64,000 bases of DNA from Phenylobacterium sp. (GTDB lineage Bacteria; Pseudomonadota; Alphaproteobacteria; Caulobacterales; Caulobacteraceae): assembly GCF_024508875.1 (NCBI RefSeq), contig NZ_JANINU010000330.1, forward strand, positions 1 to 64,000, read 5' to 3'. Position 1 is the first letter of the stretch. Each line of letters opens with the position of its first letter. Under the pieces are notes generated by a model, which had not been told where the DNA came from, made no database searches, and was given only the letters and a program-made list of their open reading frames with translations. Of this stretch, positions 9,467-19,600 are shown in pieces. The translations under genes were made by a program, and so were the position numbers.

Positions 9467-11197
9467 TCACAGCAGGCTCGCGGTGAGCTGGATCAGGATG
9501 CGGTCGCCCGGCCGCGACGCACCGCGGGCGGTGGCGTGCAGCGGGTGGGCGTAGGTGACTTCGAGATTGGCGCGGTTGAACAGGCGGAAGATCACGCCAC
9601 CGCCCACGGACGTGAGGCTGCGGTCCCTTTCGAGCCCGCTGAGCGCCGACTTGTTGTTCACGACATAGCCGGTGTCGACGAAGGCGTAGGGCGCGGCCAG
9701 CACCTTCGGGTGGACCTGCAGTGGCCCGTAGCGGACCTCGAAGGCCGCCGAGACGCCCTTGTCGCCGAGCAGCGCCGCCGGGTCGTAGCCCCGTCCGACG
9801 GTCAGGCCGCCCAGCGCGATCTGTTCATAGGGCAGGAGCACGTCGTCGGCGTACTGCGCCTGGGCGCGGATCGTGCCGGTGAGGCGCTCGGCGAGGGCGA
9901 CGTCGGCGCCGCCCTGGGCGCGGACCACCCAGGCGTCCGGCTTGCCCAGCGCGCGCGTCAGGCTGGGGTCGCCCGCGTCGCTGGCGCCAAGGATCGACAG
10001 GCCCCGCCGAAGGGTAACGCCGCCGGAAAGCAGCACCGGCCGCTCGGCGACTTCGGTGCGATAGTCTCCGTCGGCGCGCGCGTAGAGCACGCGCAGCTTG
10101 TCGTGGCTGAGCTGGCCGAAGCCGCCAGCGTCCGTCTTCTGGTCGATCAGGTCGAGACCGCCGGCCAGGTTGAGGTTCTGGTTGCGCGACCGGACCAGCG
10201 GGTAGGCCAGCTCCACATTGCCGACCATCGAGCGGCTCTTGAGGTCCAGCGGCTTCAGCGATGCGCCCGGCCGGCTCTCTCCGTATGTGAAGGCTCCGCG
10301 CGCCGTCAGGCCTTCCGACCCGAACCGTGCGCTCTCGGCGATCTGCACCAGCCACTGCTCGTTGGAGTCCAGCGTGTGGAACGCGGTGAGCGAGGTGCTC
10401 TCGCCATAGGCCGTGTATCCAGCCAGCTCGGCCCGGACGAGACCGCCCCAACGGCCGGCGGATTTCGAGCCGGTGTTCGTGACGTTGGCGATCGCCTGGG
10501 GGCCATCCTTGGAGACCGTGAGGTCGATATCCACCGCGCCGCGCTCGCCGCTGGTGGACGGCCGAACCGCCGCGCGCACGCGCAGGCCGGGAATGTCGGA
10601 TGCCAGCAGCAGGTAGCGCTGGGCCCTGGCCATGTCGAAGGGCCTCATGCCCCGCAGCTTTTCCGCGTAGCGCTCGACCGCCGCCTGGGCGGGGCCGACG
10701 TCGCCGCGCACCCGCACGTTCACAACGTGCGCTTCGATCACCTCCAGCGTCAGCGCGCCGCCGGCGATCCGCTGTTCCGGAATCTCGACCCGGGCGAGGA
10801 CGCCGTGGTCGAAAACGATACGGGCCGCGTTGTCCCGAATACGGCAGATGACCGACACCGGCTGGGGCTTGCCCACGAACTCCGCATAGGCGCTCCGCAA
10901 CTGCGCCTCGCTTACCGAGGTGGCCCCGCGGAACGCGACGCTGTTCAGCGTCACCTGCACATCGGATGACTCCAGCGGGCAGGGGCCCGGCGGTTCTGGC
11001 GTGAAGGCGCTGGCCGCCCGCGATGGCGGCGGACGCGAGACCCGCGCTTCGGGATTGAGTTCGGCGGCCGTGGTGCCCGGCGTGGCGGGCGTCTGCGCCC
11101 AGGCCAAGGCCGGTGTCAGGGCCGTGGTCGCCAGAGCGGCCACGGCAAGGCGCACGCACACACCTGCGCCAAGAGCGCTTAAGCTGCGCCCGGTCAT
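9467..11197 (-). CDS. TpsB/ShlB/FhaC-family outer-membrane transporter
   Basis: A 576-residue protein with a signal peptide (ending ALAWAQ), a short proline-rich linker, a POTRA-type region (about 75-230, including FRGATSVSEAQLRSAY and GGALTLEVIEA) and a C-terminal 16-strand-type barrel. The barrel holds the family motif around GGLTVGRGYDPAALLGDKG and a C-terminus ending in a hydrophobic residue. It exports and folds the TpsA product encoded directly downstream (17 nt to the preferred TpsA start). I chose the ATG at 11197 because it begins a good signal peptide and has a G-rich site upstream. The longer in-frame extension to 11290 looks non-coding. Confidence 0.9.
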   Translation of the reverse strand: MTGRSLSALGAGVCVRLAVAALATTALTPALAWAQTPATPGTTAAELNPEARVSRPPPSRAASAFTPEPPGPCPLESSDVQVTLNSVAFRGATSVSEAQLRSAYAEFVGKPQPVSVICRIRDNAARIVFDHGVLARVEIPEQRIAGGALTLEVIEAHVVNVRVRGDVGPAQAAVERYAEKLRGMRPFDMARAQRYLLLASDIPGLRVRAAVRPSTSGERGAVDIDLTVSKDGPQAIANVTNTGSKSAGRWGGLVRAELAGYTAYGESTSLTAFHTLDSNEQWLVQIAESARFGSEGLTARGAFTYGESRPGASLKPLDLKSRSMVGNVELAYPLVRSRNQNLNLAGGLDLIDQKTDAGGFGQLSHDKLRVLYARADGDYRTEVAERPVLLSGGVTLRRGLSILGASDAGDPSLTRALGKPDAWVVRAQGGADVALAERLTGTIRAQAQYADDVLLPYEQIALGGLTVGRGYDPAALLGDKGVSAAFEVRYGPLQVHPKVLAAPYAFVDTGYVVNNKSALSGLERDRSLTSVGGGVIFRLFNRANLEVTYAHPLHATARGASRPGDRILIQLTASLL

Positions 11198-11395
11198 ATC
11201 AGGAACCCCCCAAGGTCGATTGGTTCGCGTCTTATCGATCGAAGAACGCATTGTTAAGTACGTGCGGTTGTCGCCCGAGGACGCATGCACGTCGCCCGCG
11301 GCATGGCAAATGGGCGGTTAGCAATCTATTCAGGCTACCGAAGCTCCACTGACCTCGCTAAGATTCGCAGCGGGTTGCGTGCCGGGGGAGGGCCG

Positions 11396-12781
11396 ATGGG
11401 GGAGGGACGAACGTCGCGTGTCGTCGGCGCGCTGTGCGCCGCCGCCGTTCTTGCGATCGGCGGCCTCGCGATCGGATTGGGCCGTTCCGCCACGGCGGCG
11501 CCCGAGGCCTCCGCCGGCGGCGTGCACGAGGGCGTGGCGTCGTGCGCCGGCTCGACGTGCCACAGCCGCCAGGTCGATTCCGGCGTGAACGTGCGCCAGA
11601 ACGAACTCATCACTTGGCAGGATCCGTCAAGTGTCGCCGGAGCGCACAGCCGCGCCTACCGCGTACTCTATGATGCGCGCGGGCAGGCGATCATCCGCAA
11701 GATGGGCCTGGATGACGGCGGCGTCGCTCGCCAGTGCCTGGGTTGCCATGCCGATCCCGCGGGCGCCGGCCAGCGCGGCGCGCGTTTCCAGATTTCCGAC
11801 GGCGTGGGCTGCGAAGCCTGCCATGGCGGCTCCGGCGGCTGGCTCGCCAGCCACCGGGCAGTGAACGGCTCGCATGCCGACAACGTCTCGCGCGGCATGA
11901 AGGCGCTGGAGAACCCCCGGGTGCGCGCCGGCGTCTGTCTCGATTGCCACTTCGGCGGCAACAGGCCGGGCCAGTTCGTCAGCCACGAGATCATGTCGGC
12001 CGGCCACCCGCGGGTGGCTTTCGAGCTCGACCTGTTCTCCAGCCTGCAGCAGCACTGGGATGTCGACGCCGACTATGTGAAGCGCAAGACCTACGCTGGC
12101 GGCGTGAAGACGTGGGCGGTGGGCCAGGCGCTTGCGCTGGACCGCGCGCTGACGCTCTACGGCCAGCCCGGGCGTGGGAACGGCGCCTTCCCCGAACTCT
12201 ATTTCTTCGACTGCCACGCCTGCCACCGGCAGATCTCGGACGATCCGAAGGCGCGGCCGCAGTGGCAGGCCAACCCAGGCCGACCGATCCCGGCCGGAAC
12301 GCCGCCGTTCAACGACGAGAACATGATCATGCTCTCGGCGGCCGCCAAAGTGGTCGCGCCCGGCCTGGCCGCGCGTTTCGACGCCGACAGCCGGGCGTTC
12401 CACGCCGCCCTGGCCCGCGACCGGTCCGAGTCGATCCGCGCCGCCGCCAAGCTGGCCGCCACCTCGCGCGCCCTGGCCGACGCCTTCGCGGCCCGCAGTT
12501 TCTCCCGCAGCGAGACGCTGGCCATCGTGGACGTGGTGCTGCAGGGCGAGATCGCGCGGCGCTACACCGACTACGCCGGCAGCGCCCAGGCGGTCATGGC
12601 CGCCGACACCCTGCTGAACGCCCTGGTGAAGTCGGGCCAGGTCGATCCGGGCGCCGCCGCGCGTATCCGGCCGAACCTGGACCGCGCCTACGCCCAGGTG
12701 CGGGACCCCAACAGCTATCGTCCTGACGCGTTCCGAGCCTCGCTGGCCCAGGTCGCGCAGGCCGCGAGGTCGCTGAGATGA
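11396..12781 (+). CDS. Exported pentaheme cytochrome c with one CX4CH site
   Basis: A 461-residue protein with an N-terminal hydrophobic segment (residues 9-29, signal peptide or anchor). Five haem-attachment motifs are visible: an unusual CAGSTCH (CX4CH, residues 50-56), then CLGCH (about 114), CEACH (about 138), CLDCH (about 181) and CHACH (about 272). The C-terminal third is helical and haem-free. It resembles the broad cytochrome c554/multiheme family used for periplasmic electron transfer. The ATG at 11396 has GGGGGAGGG four bases upstream; the earlier in-frame ATG at 11285 would bury the signal sequence. It is the first gene of a four-gene operon, and its stop overlaps the next ATG (12778-12781). 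Confidence 0.88.
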   Translation: MGEGRTSRVVGALCAAAVLAIGGLAIGLGRSATAAPEASAGGVHEGVASCAGSTCHSRQVDSGVNVRQNELITWQDPSSVAGAHSRAYRVLYDARGQAIIRKMGLDDGGVARQCLGCHADPAGAGQRGARFQISDGVGCEACHGGSGGWLASHRAVNGSHADNVSRGMKALENPRVRAGVCLDCHFGGNRPGQFVSHEIMSAGHPRVAFELDLFSSLQQHWDVDADYVKRKTYAGGVKTWAVGQALALDRALTLYGQPGRGNGAFPELYFFDCHACHRQISDDPKARPQWQANPGRPIPAGTPPFNDENMIMLSAAAKVVAPGLAARFDADSRAFHAALARDRSESIRAAAKLAATSRALADAFAARSFSRSETLAIVDVVLQGEIARRYTDYAGSAQAVMAADTLLNALVKSGQVDPGAAARIRPNLDRAYAQVRDPNSYRPDAFRASLAQVAQAARSLR

Positions 12782-14727
12782 AGTCTGGAATGCGCTGGGC
12801 CGTGTCTGTGGCCGCGTTGGCGCTCGCGTCGTGCGGCGGCGGCGGAAGCAATGGCGACAGCGGCGGCGGGACGACCACGCCGCCGCCCACCACGCCGTCC
12901 GCACCGGCCTATACCCTGCCGGCGGCCCAGAGCCTGACGACCGCGGATGTCCAGCAGGTGATCGCCCAGGCCGTGGCCGAGGCCAAGGCGCGCAACCTGC
13001 CGGCGGTGATCGCGGTGACCGACCGCGTCGGCAATGTGCTGGCCGTCTATTCGATGACGGGCGCGCGAGCGACCGCGACGCTGCGCGCCGCGCCCAACGG
13101 CCAGAACATGGACGCCCAGGGCGTCGTCGTTCCGGCGGCGGCGGGCGCGATCGCCAAGGCCATCACGGGCGCCTACCTCTCGTCCGGGGGCAACGCGTTC
13201 TCGACCCGCACGGCCAGCATGATCGTGCAGGAACACTTTCCGCCGGCTCCCACCACGGCGGGGCTCGAAGGCGGGCCGCTGTTCGGGGTTCAGTTCTCGT
13301 CGCTGCCGTGCTCGGACGTTACCACCCGGACCGCCGCCACTTCGATCGGACCGCGCCGCTCGCCGCTGGGCCTGTCGGCCGACCCTGGCGGCTTCCCGCT
13401 CTACAAGAACGGGGTCCTTGTGGGCGGCGTCGGCGTCATGGCCGACGGGGACTACGGCTTCGACAAGAACATCCTCGACACGGATGACGACGCGGAGGAG
13501 GCGATCGCCTACGCCGCTGCGACCGGCTTCGACGCCCCCACTGAGATCCGGGCCGAGCGCGTGACGGTGGACGGCACGTCGCTGCGTTTCAGCGACGCCA
13601 CGGCGGCCGGCCTGCGCAGCGTGCCGGCCAGCGCGCCTGCCTTTGCCAGCCTGCCGGCGGGAACCGGCGCGTTTACCGCGGTCACCGGATATTACCCGGG
13701 CGGCGGTGCGCTCGCGGGCGCTACGTACGGAACCGAGGCGTCGGGCCTGCGCCTGGCTTCGAGCGCCGAATTCTCCATCGCCAGCGCCATGGTGTTGACC
13801 AATGGTTCCGGCGCCAACCGCTTCCCGATCCGTGGGGGCACGGACGCCGCAGACGGCCTGACGCCGCTGACCGACGCCGAAGTGCGGGCGCTGCTCGAGG
13901 AAGCTTTCACGGTCATGAGCCGGGCGCGCGGCCAGATCCGGCGCCCGCTGGACAGCCGCGCGCAGGTCTCCATCAGCGTGGTCGATAGCCGGGGGCAAAT
14001 CCTCGGCATCGTTCGTGCGCCCGACGCGCCGGTCTTCGGCATCGACGTCTCGGTCCAGAAGGCGCGCACGACGGCGCTGATGTCGGGCGCCTCCGCGGCG
14101 AGCGACCTCCTGGGCGACCCCAGCGCGGATGTTCGCGGTTTCGTGCAGAAGGTGCGCGACTTCTTCCCGGATCAGACCGCTCTCACCGGTAAGACGGCCT
14201 TTGCGGCCAAAGCGATCGGAAACCTCTCCCGGCCCTATTTCCCCGATGGTGAGGTCGGCCGGCCGAACGGTCCGCTCTCGCGGCCCATCGCGCAGTGGAG
14301 TCCGTTGTCCACGGGCCTTCAGTCGGCGCTGGTCATCGGCAATATCGGCCAGCACCTGAACTACGTCACTGGGGCGTCCGCCACCGACACGCCGCAGCGC
14401 TGCACCTTCCTACCCGACGTCGCGCCCGGTCAGAACCGGCTGCAGAATGGGCTGCAGATCTTCTCAGGCTCCGTACCGATCTACCGGGGCAGCCGGCTGG
14501 TCGGATCCATCGGCGTCTCGGGCGACGGCATCGACCAGGACGACATGATCTCGTTCCTCGGCGCGCACAACGCCGGTGTCCGCGTTGGCGGCATCGGCAA
14601 TGCGCCGGCGGCTATCCGCTCGGATCAACTGCTCGTCGGGCCGACGTCGACCCGCCTGCGCTACGTGGGCTGTCCGTTCGCGCCGTTCCTCGACAGCAGC
14701 GAACAGAACGTGTGCCAGGGGAAATAG
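12778..14727 (+). CDS. Lipoprotein with two HbpS/GlcG-like haem-binding domains
   Basis: A 649-residue protein with a lipoprotein signal (lipobox LASC, Cys about residue 18) and then a Gly/Ser/Thr/Pro-rich linker. Two copies of the HbpS/GlcG (DUF336) fold follow. The first begins at LTTADVQQVIAQAVAEAKA and contains IAVTDRVGNVLAVYSMTGA. The second begins near residue 360 with LTDAEVRALLEEAF and contains ISVVDSRGQILGIVRAPDAP. Characterised HbpS proteins bind haem or haem-degradation products and may sense redox state. Coupled to the pentaheme gene by an ATGA overlap and to the barrel gene by a 2-nt gap. Likely membrane-anchored in the periplasm or on the outer membrane. Haem delivery or extracellular redox sensing are both possible. 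Confidence 0.8.
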   Translation: MKSGMRWAVSVAALALASCGGGGSNGDSGGGTTTPPPTTPSAPAYTLPAAQSLTTADVQQVIAQAVAEAKARNLPAVIAVTDRVGNVLAVYSMTGARATATLRAAPNGQNMDAQGVVVPAAAGAIAKAITGAYLSSGGNAFSTRTASMIVQEHFPPAPTTAGLEGGPLFGVQFSSLPCSDVTTRTAATSIGPRRSPLGLSADPGGFPLYKNGVLVGGVGVMADGDYGFDKNILDTDDDAEEAIAYAAATGFDAPTEIRAERVTVDGTSLRFSDATAAGLRSVPASAPAFASLPAGTGAFTAVTGYYPGGGALAGATYGTEASGLRLASSAEFSIASAMVLTNGSGANRFPIRGGTDAADGLTPLTDAEVRALLEEAFTVMSRARGQIRRPLDSRAQVSISVVDSRGQILGIVRAPDAPVFGIDVSVQKARTTALMSGASAASDLLGDPSADVRGFVQKVRDFFPDQTALTGKTAFAAKAIGNLSRPYFPDGEVGRPNGPLSRPIAQWSPLSTGLQSALVIGNIGQHLNYVTGASATDTPQRCTFLPDVAPGQNRLQNGLQIFSGSVPIYRGSRLVGSIGVSGDGIDQDDMISFLGAHNAGVRVGGIGNAPAAIRSDQLLVGPTSTRLRYVGCPFAPFLDSSEQNVCQGK

Positions 14728-14729
14728 GC

Positions 14730-16661
14730 ATGCGCCCGGCCACGCTTCTCGCGCTCACCGCCTTTGCCGCCCTCGCCGGGCAGGCCGGGGCCGCGTCCGC
14801 GCGCGAGAAGCCGGCCCTTAGCATCGACGACATTCTGGACGGTCGGGTCGCGGCGTCCGGCGCAGCCTCGGCCGGCGTCTCCGCGCAGGACGTGGCGGCC
14901 CAGGAGCCGGCCGCGGAGCCTCCGCCGCAGGCCACCGCGCCGGACGGCGAGCCTGCGCCGACGATCGACGACATCCTCGACGGCCGCCGTATTCCCGGCC
15001 GGCAGAAGGACCTGCCGCCGCCGGTGGTGCAGGACAATCCGGGCGCCGTCCGCGCGCCACCACCCGAGGCATTTCCCAAGGATGAGGTGCCGATCCCTGA
15101 CCGCTGGCGTCTCGCCGGCGCGCTGGGCGTCACCAAGCCGCGCTGGTTCGACCCCTACAACCAGAACTTCCTGAAGGGCGACATCCCGATCAAGGGGACC
15201 GAGGACTGGTTCTTCGCCGTCACCGCAATCTCCGACACGGTGGTCGAACCGCGCAGCTTCCCGATCCCGGTCAGCGTCCAGACGACGTCGCGGCCGGGCA
15301 GCCTGGACGTGTTTGGCACCAACACCAGCCTCGTGCTGGCGCAGACGTTCATCGCCGCGGCCTCGATCATCAAGGGCTCGACGGCGTACAAGCCACCGGA
15401 GCTGGAGTTCCGGGTCGCACTGGCGTTCCAGGACAACTACGTGGACGTGCCCGAGAAGCGCGTCCTGCATGTCGAGCCGAGCAAGCCCACCCACCGGAAC
15501 GACGCCTTCATCGGCGTGCAGGAAGTCTTCCTCGACTACCACCTGCGCAACGTCTCCGACCGCTACGACTTCGACAGCCTGCGCGTCGGCATCCAGCCGT
15601 TCTCCAGTGACTTCCGCGGCTTCCTGTTCCAGGACAACCAGCTCGGCGTCCGGCTGTTCGGCAACCGCGACAACAACCGGATCCAATACAACCTCGCCGC
15701 CTTCTGGCGGGTCGAGAAGGACACCAATTCCGGCCTCAACGACCTGACGCAGACGCCGCGGGACGACTTCGTCTTCCTCGCCAACCTTTACCGCCAGGAC
15801 CTGCCGTTCCCGGGCATCACCTCGCAGGTGACGGTGGTCTACAACCGCAACCGCGAGGCTGGCGACATCCAGATCGACGAGAACGGCTTTCCGGTGCGGC
15901 CGGCGCTGATCGGCGACCTCCGGGGCCGCGACTACGACGTGACGTACCTGGGCTACAACGCCGACGGCCGGATCGGGCGGATCAACCTGACGGCCTCGGC
16001 CTATGCGGCGCTGGGCGAGGACCGCAACAGCATCTTCACCGGGCGCAAGACCAAGATCCGCAGCTACTTCGTCGCGGCCGAGCCTTCGATGGACTTCAGT
16101 TGGGTGCGGCTGCGCCTGCAGGGCCTGTACGCGTCGGCGGACAAGGACCCGTACGACAACAAGGAGACCGGCTTCGACGCCATCTTCGAGAACCCGCAGT
16201 TCGCGGGGTCGGACACCAGCTACTGGATACGCCAGACGATCCCGTTCGCCGGCGGCGGTCGGGTAATCGGCATCAACGCCCGCAATGGCGTGCTGAACAG
16301 CCTGCGCTCCTCGAAGGAAGAGGGGCAGTCCAACTTCAACAATCCGGGCACCATCCTGCTGGGGGGCGGGGCGGACGTCGACGTGACCCCGCAGCTTCGC
16401 GTCTCGACCAACATCAACCACCTGTCGTTCGCAAACACGAACGTGCTGCAGGCGCTGCGGATGGAGGGCTCGATCCCGAAGTCGCTGGGCTGGGACGCCT
16501 CGCTCTCGACTATCTGGCGGCCGTACATGACCCAGAACGTGGTGTTCCGGGCCTCGGCGGCGGTGTTCGATCCGGGGGCCGGGTTCAACGACCTGTTCAC
16601 GAACCGCGACCGAGATAAGCGGTACTATTCGATCCTGCTGAACGCGATTCTCACCTTCTAG
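14730..16661 (+). CDS. Outer-membrane beta-barrel protein of a cytochrome operon
   Basis: A 643-residue protein with a signal peptide (MRPATLLALTAFAALAGQAGA) and a low-complexity periplasmic stretch that contains the octapeptide IDDILDGR twice (about residues 31 and 77). From about residue 125 it shows amphipathic strands rich in aromatic and charged residues (for example RIQYNLAAFWRVEKD) and ends in ...ILTF, a terminal Phe typical of outer-membrane barrels. No known porin motif is obvious. Sandwiched between multiheme cytochrome genes, it is a candidate for the barrel of a porin-cytochrome electron conduit analogous to MtrB/PioB. That analogy is positional, not based on recognised homology. 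It starts 2 nt after the preceding stop. Confidence 0.8.
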   Translation: MRPATLLALTAFAALAGQAGAASAREKPALSIDDILDGRVAASGAASAGVSAQDVAAQEPAAEPPPQATAPDGEPAPTIDDILDGRRIPGRQKDLPPPVVQDNPGAVRAPPPEAFPKDEVPIPDRWRLAGALGVTKPRWFDPYNQNFLKGDIPIKGTEDWFFAVTAISDTVVEPRSFPIPVSVQTTSRPGSLDVFGTNTSLVLAQTFIAAASIIKGSTAYKPPELEFRVALAFQDNYVDVPEKRVLHVEPSKPTHRNDAFIGVQEVFLDYHLRNVSDRYDFDSLRVGIQPFSSDFRGFLFQDNQLGVRLFGNRDNNRIQYNLAAFWRVEKDTNSGLNDLTQTPRDDFVFLANLYRQDLPFPGITSQVTVVYNRNREAGDIQIDENGFPVRPALIGDLRGRDYDVTYLGYNADGRIGRINLTASAYAALGEDRNSIFTGRKTKIRSYFVAAEPSMDFSWVRLRLQGLYASADKDPYDNKETGFDAIFENPQFAGSDTSYWIRQTIPFAGGGRVIGINARNGVLNSLRSSKEEGQSNFNNPGTILLGGGADVDVTPQLRVSTNINHLSFANTNVLQALRMEGSIPKSLGWDASLSTIWRPYMTQNVVFRASAAVFDPGAGFNDLFTNRDRDKRYYSILLNAILTF

Positions 16662-16668
16662 GGACAAG

Positions 16669-19600
16669 ATGCTGAAATTCGGGGCGAAATGGCTGAGGAC
16701 GGGCGCGCTGGTCGCGGTGGCCGTGCTCGCGCCTCTGTCCCTGAAGGCCAGCGAGGCGGAGAAGCCCGTCGCGCGCAAGTACGTCGCGGCGGCGCCGGCG
16801 CGGATCGGCATGACCGACGCCGAGGTCGACAAGGACAGCGCCGGTTGCGTGAGCTGCCACACCGACAGCGACGCCAAGACCATGCACATGTCGCAGGCGG
16901 TCAAGCTGGGCTGCGCCTCGTGCCACGGCGGCGACGCGGGTGTGGTCGCGTCGGTGGGCCTGGCGAAGACCGACCCGCGCTATACGGCCCTGCGCGACAA
17001 GGCGCACGTGCTGCCAAAGTATCCCAAGACTTGGCACTACCCCAGCTCGGCCAATCCGAAGCAAAGCTACGCGCTGCTGAACAAGGAAAGCCCCGAGTTC
17101 GTCCGCTTCGTGAACCCGTCGGACTATCGGGTCGCGCGCCAGGCCTGCGGCGCGTGCCACATGGAGCTGATCGAGCGGGCCGAGCGCTCCCTGATGGCCA
17201 CCGGCGCGATGCTCCTAGGCGGCGCGTCCTACAACAACGGCCTGCTGCCCTATAAGAACTACGTCCTGGGCGAAGCCTACACCGCCCATGGCGAGCCGGC
17301 CCGCCTGCTGTCGCCGGGCAACCCTCCGGGCACGGTCACGCCGGCGCAGGCCAAGCGTGGGGCGCTGCCGACGCTCTATCCGCTGCCGACCTGGCAGGTG
17401 ACGCCCCCCGCCGACATCTTCCGCGTCTTCGAGCGCGGCGGGCGCAACATCAACAGCCAGTTCGCCGAGGTGGGGTTGCCCAATGCGAACGGCGCCCTGC
17501 AGCGCCTGGAAGAGCCGGGCCGCCCCGATATTCGTCAGTCGAACCGTGGGCCCGGCACGGGCCTGCGCGCTGCGATCCCGCTGCTCAATATCCACAAGAC
17601 GCGCCTGAACGACCCCTTCACCTGGTTCATGGGCACCAATGACCAGCCGGGCGACTATCGCTCGTCGGGCTGCGCGTCCTGCCACGTGGTCTACGCCAAC
17701 AACCGCCAGCCGCACGCCAGCCTGACGTGGGCGCCGTTCGGCCGCGACGGGGAAAGCGCCCAGGCCGACCCGACCATTCCGAAGGGCGAATCCGGGCACC
17801 CGATCAAGCACGCCTTCACGCGCTCGATCCCGACGGCCCAGTGCATGAACTGCCACATGCACCAGCCCAACATGTTCGTGAACACCTACCTCGGTTACAC
17901 GATGTGGGACTACGAGGCCGATGCGCCCTTCATGTGGCCCGAGCGGCAGAAGTACCCCACCTCGGAAGAGATCCGGAAGGTGCTCAACCGCAACCCCGAG
18001 GGCGCCGCGCCGCGGGGCAAGTGGGCAGACCTCGACTTCCTGCGCAACGTCTTCAGCCTGAACCCCAAGCTGAAGGACACCCAGTTCGCCGACTACCACG
18101 GCCACGGCTGGAACTTCCGCGCCATCTTCAAGCGCGACCGCGACGGCAACCTGCTCGACAAGGACGGCGCGGTCATCGCCAACGACGACCCTGAGAAGTT
18201 CCACAAGGCAGGCGCGCCCGAGTTCACCCCGGCCGGCCAGAATGCGCCCGGCAAGGCGGTCCACATGATGGACATCCACGCCGAGAAGGGCATGCAGTGC
18301 GCCGACTGCCACTTCAGCCAGGATAGCCACGGCAGCGGTCTGATCATGGGCGAAGTGGCGAATGCGGTGGAGATCCGCTGCAAGGACTGCCACGGCAGCT
18401 CGCAGGCCTATCCGACCCTGCGCACGTCTGGACCGGCTGCGGACCCGAAGGGCAACGACCTGTCCCTGCTGCGCAACCCCGACGGCCAGCGCCGTTTCGA
18501 GTGGATGGAGCGAGAAGGCCGCCAAGTGCTGATCCAGCGCTCGCTGCTGGACCCCAAGCTGGAATGGCGGATCAAGCTGACCAAGGACACGGTCGATCCG
18601 ACCTCGCCGGACTACAACGCCAAGTCGGCGCGCGCGAAGCTGATGAGCAAGATCAGCGAGAACGGCAAGCCGTTCCAGTGGGGGCCGGGCGTGGCGCCCG
18701 GCAACCGTGCGCACAACGACGACGAGATGGAATGCTTCGCCTGCCACACCTCGTGGACCACGGCGTGCGCGGGCTGCCACCTGCCGATCGAGGCGAACTG
18801 GAAGACCACGACGCACAAGTACGAGGAGCAGGAGACCCGCAACTACGCGACCTACAATCCGCAGGTCGCTCGGGACGACATGTACCAACTGGGCAAGCAC
18901 ATGACGACGAAGGGGGCCACCATCGCGCCGATCCGCTCGTCGTCGGCCCTGGTGCTGTCCTCGACCAACGTCAACCGAGAACGCATCTACGTGCAGCAAC
19001 CGCCGATCGCCGCCTCGGGCTTCTCCAGCCAGGCCTTCGCGCCGCACTTCCCGCACACGGTGCGTTCGACCGAGACCAAGACCTGCTCGGACTGCCACGT
19101 CAGCGCGGCCAACGACAACAACGCCATCATGGCCCAGCTCCTGCTGCTGGGGACCAACTTCGTGAACTTCGTGGGCCAGAACGCCTGGGTCGGCCTGGAC
19201 GGCGGCGTCGAGGCGGTCCGCGTCTCCGAGTGGAGCGAGCCGCAGGCGGTGTTTGGCTCGTACCTGCACCGGTACGCCTATCCCGACTTCTACAAGCTGC
19301 ACGTCGAGCAGAATAAGCGCGAGCTGAAGAACTGGGTGCGCGGCAAGCCCTTCGCCAAGGGCAAGGGCGTGTCCGGCGGCGAGGAAGACTCCGCCGAGGA
19401 GATCTCCAACTTCGTCGCGAAGACCGACGGCGCGGCCCGCTGCCTGCAGCTGCGCGGTGAGTACATGTTCGTGGCCGAAGGGAAGGGCGGCTTCAACGTG
19501 CTCGACGCCGCCAGCGTGGCCAACAAGGGCGTGTCGGAGCGCGTGATCTCCGCGCCGTTCTCGCCGCTAGGTCATAACACCCGCGTGCCGTCGAAGAACG

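Noticed and set aside
9450-9470. GTG at 9470 as the TpsA start, giving a 4-nt overlap with tpsB
   Set aside because: The ATG at 9449 has a better-placed purine-rich site (AAGGAAAG) and avoids a charged MMRKESQ leader. The GTG remains possible.
14295-14729. N-terminal extension of the barrel protein frame upstream of 14730
   Set aside because: It overlaps the HbpS lipoprotein gene in another frame and is Arg-rich shadow. The signal peptide starts exactly at the ATG at 14730, 2 nt after the upstream stop.
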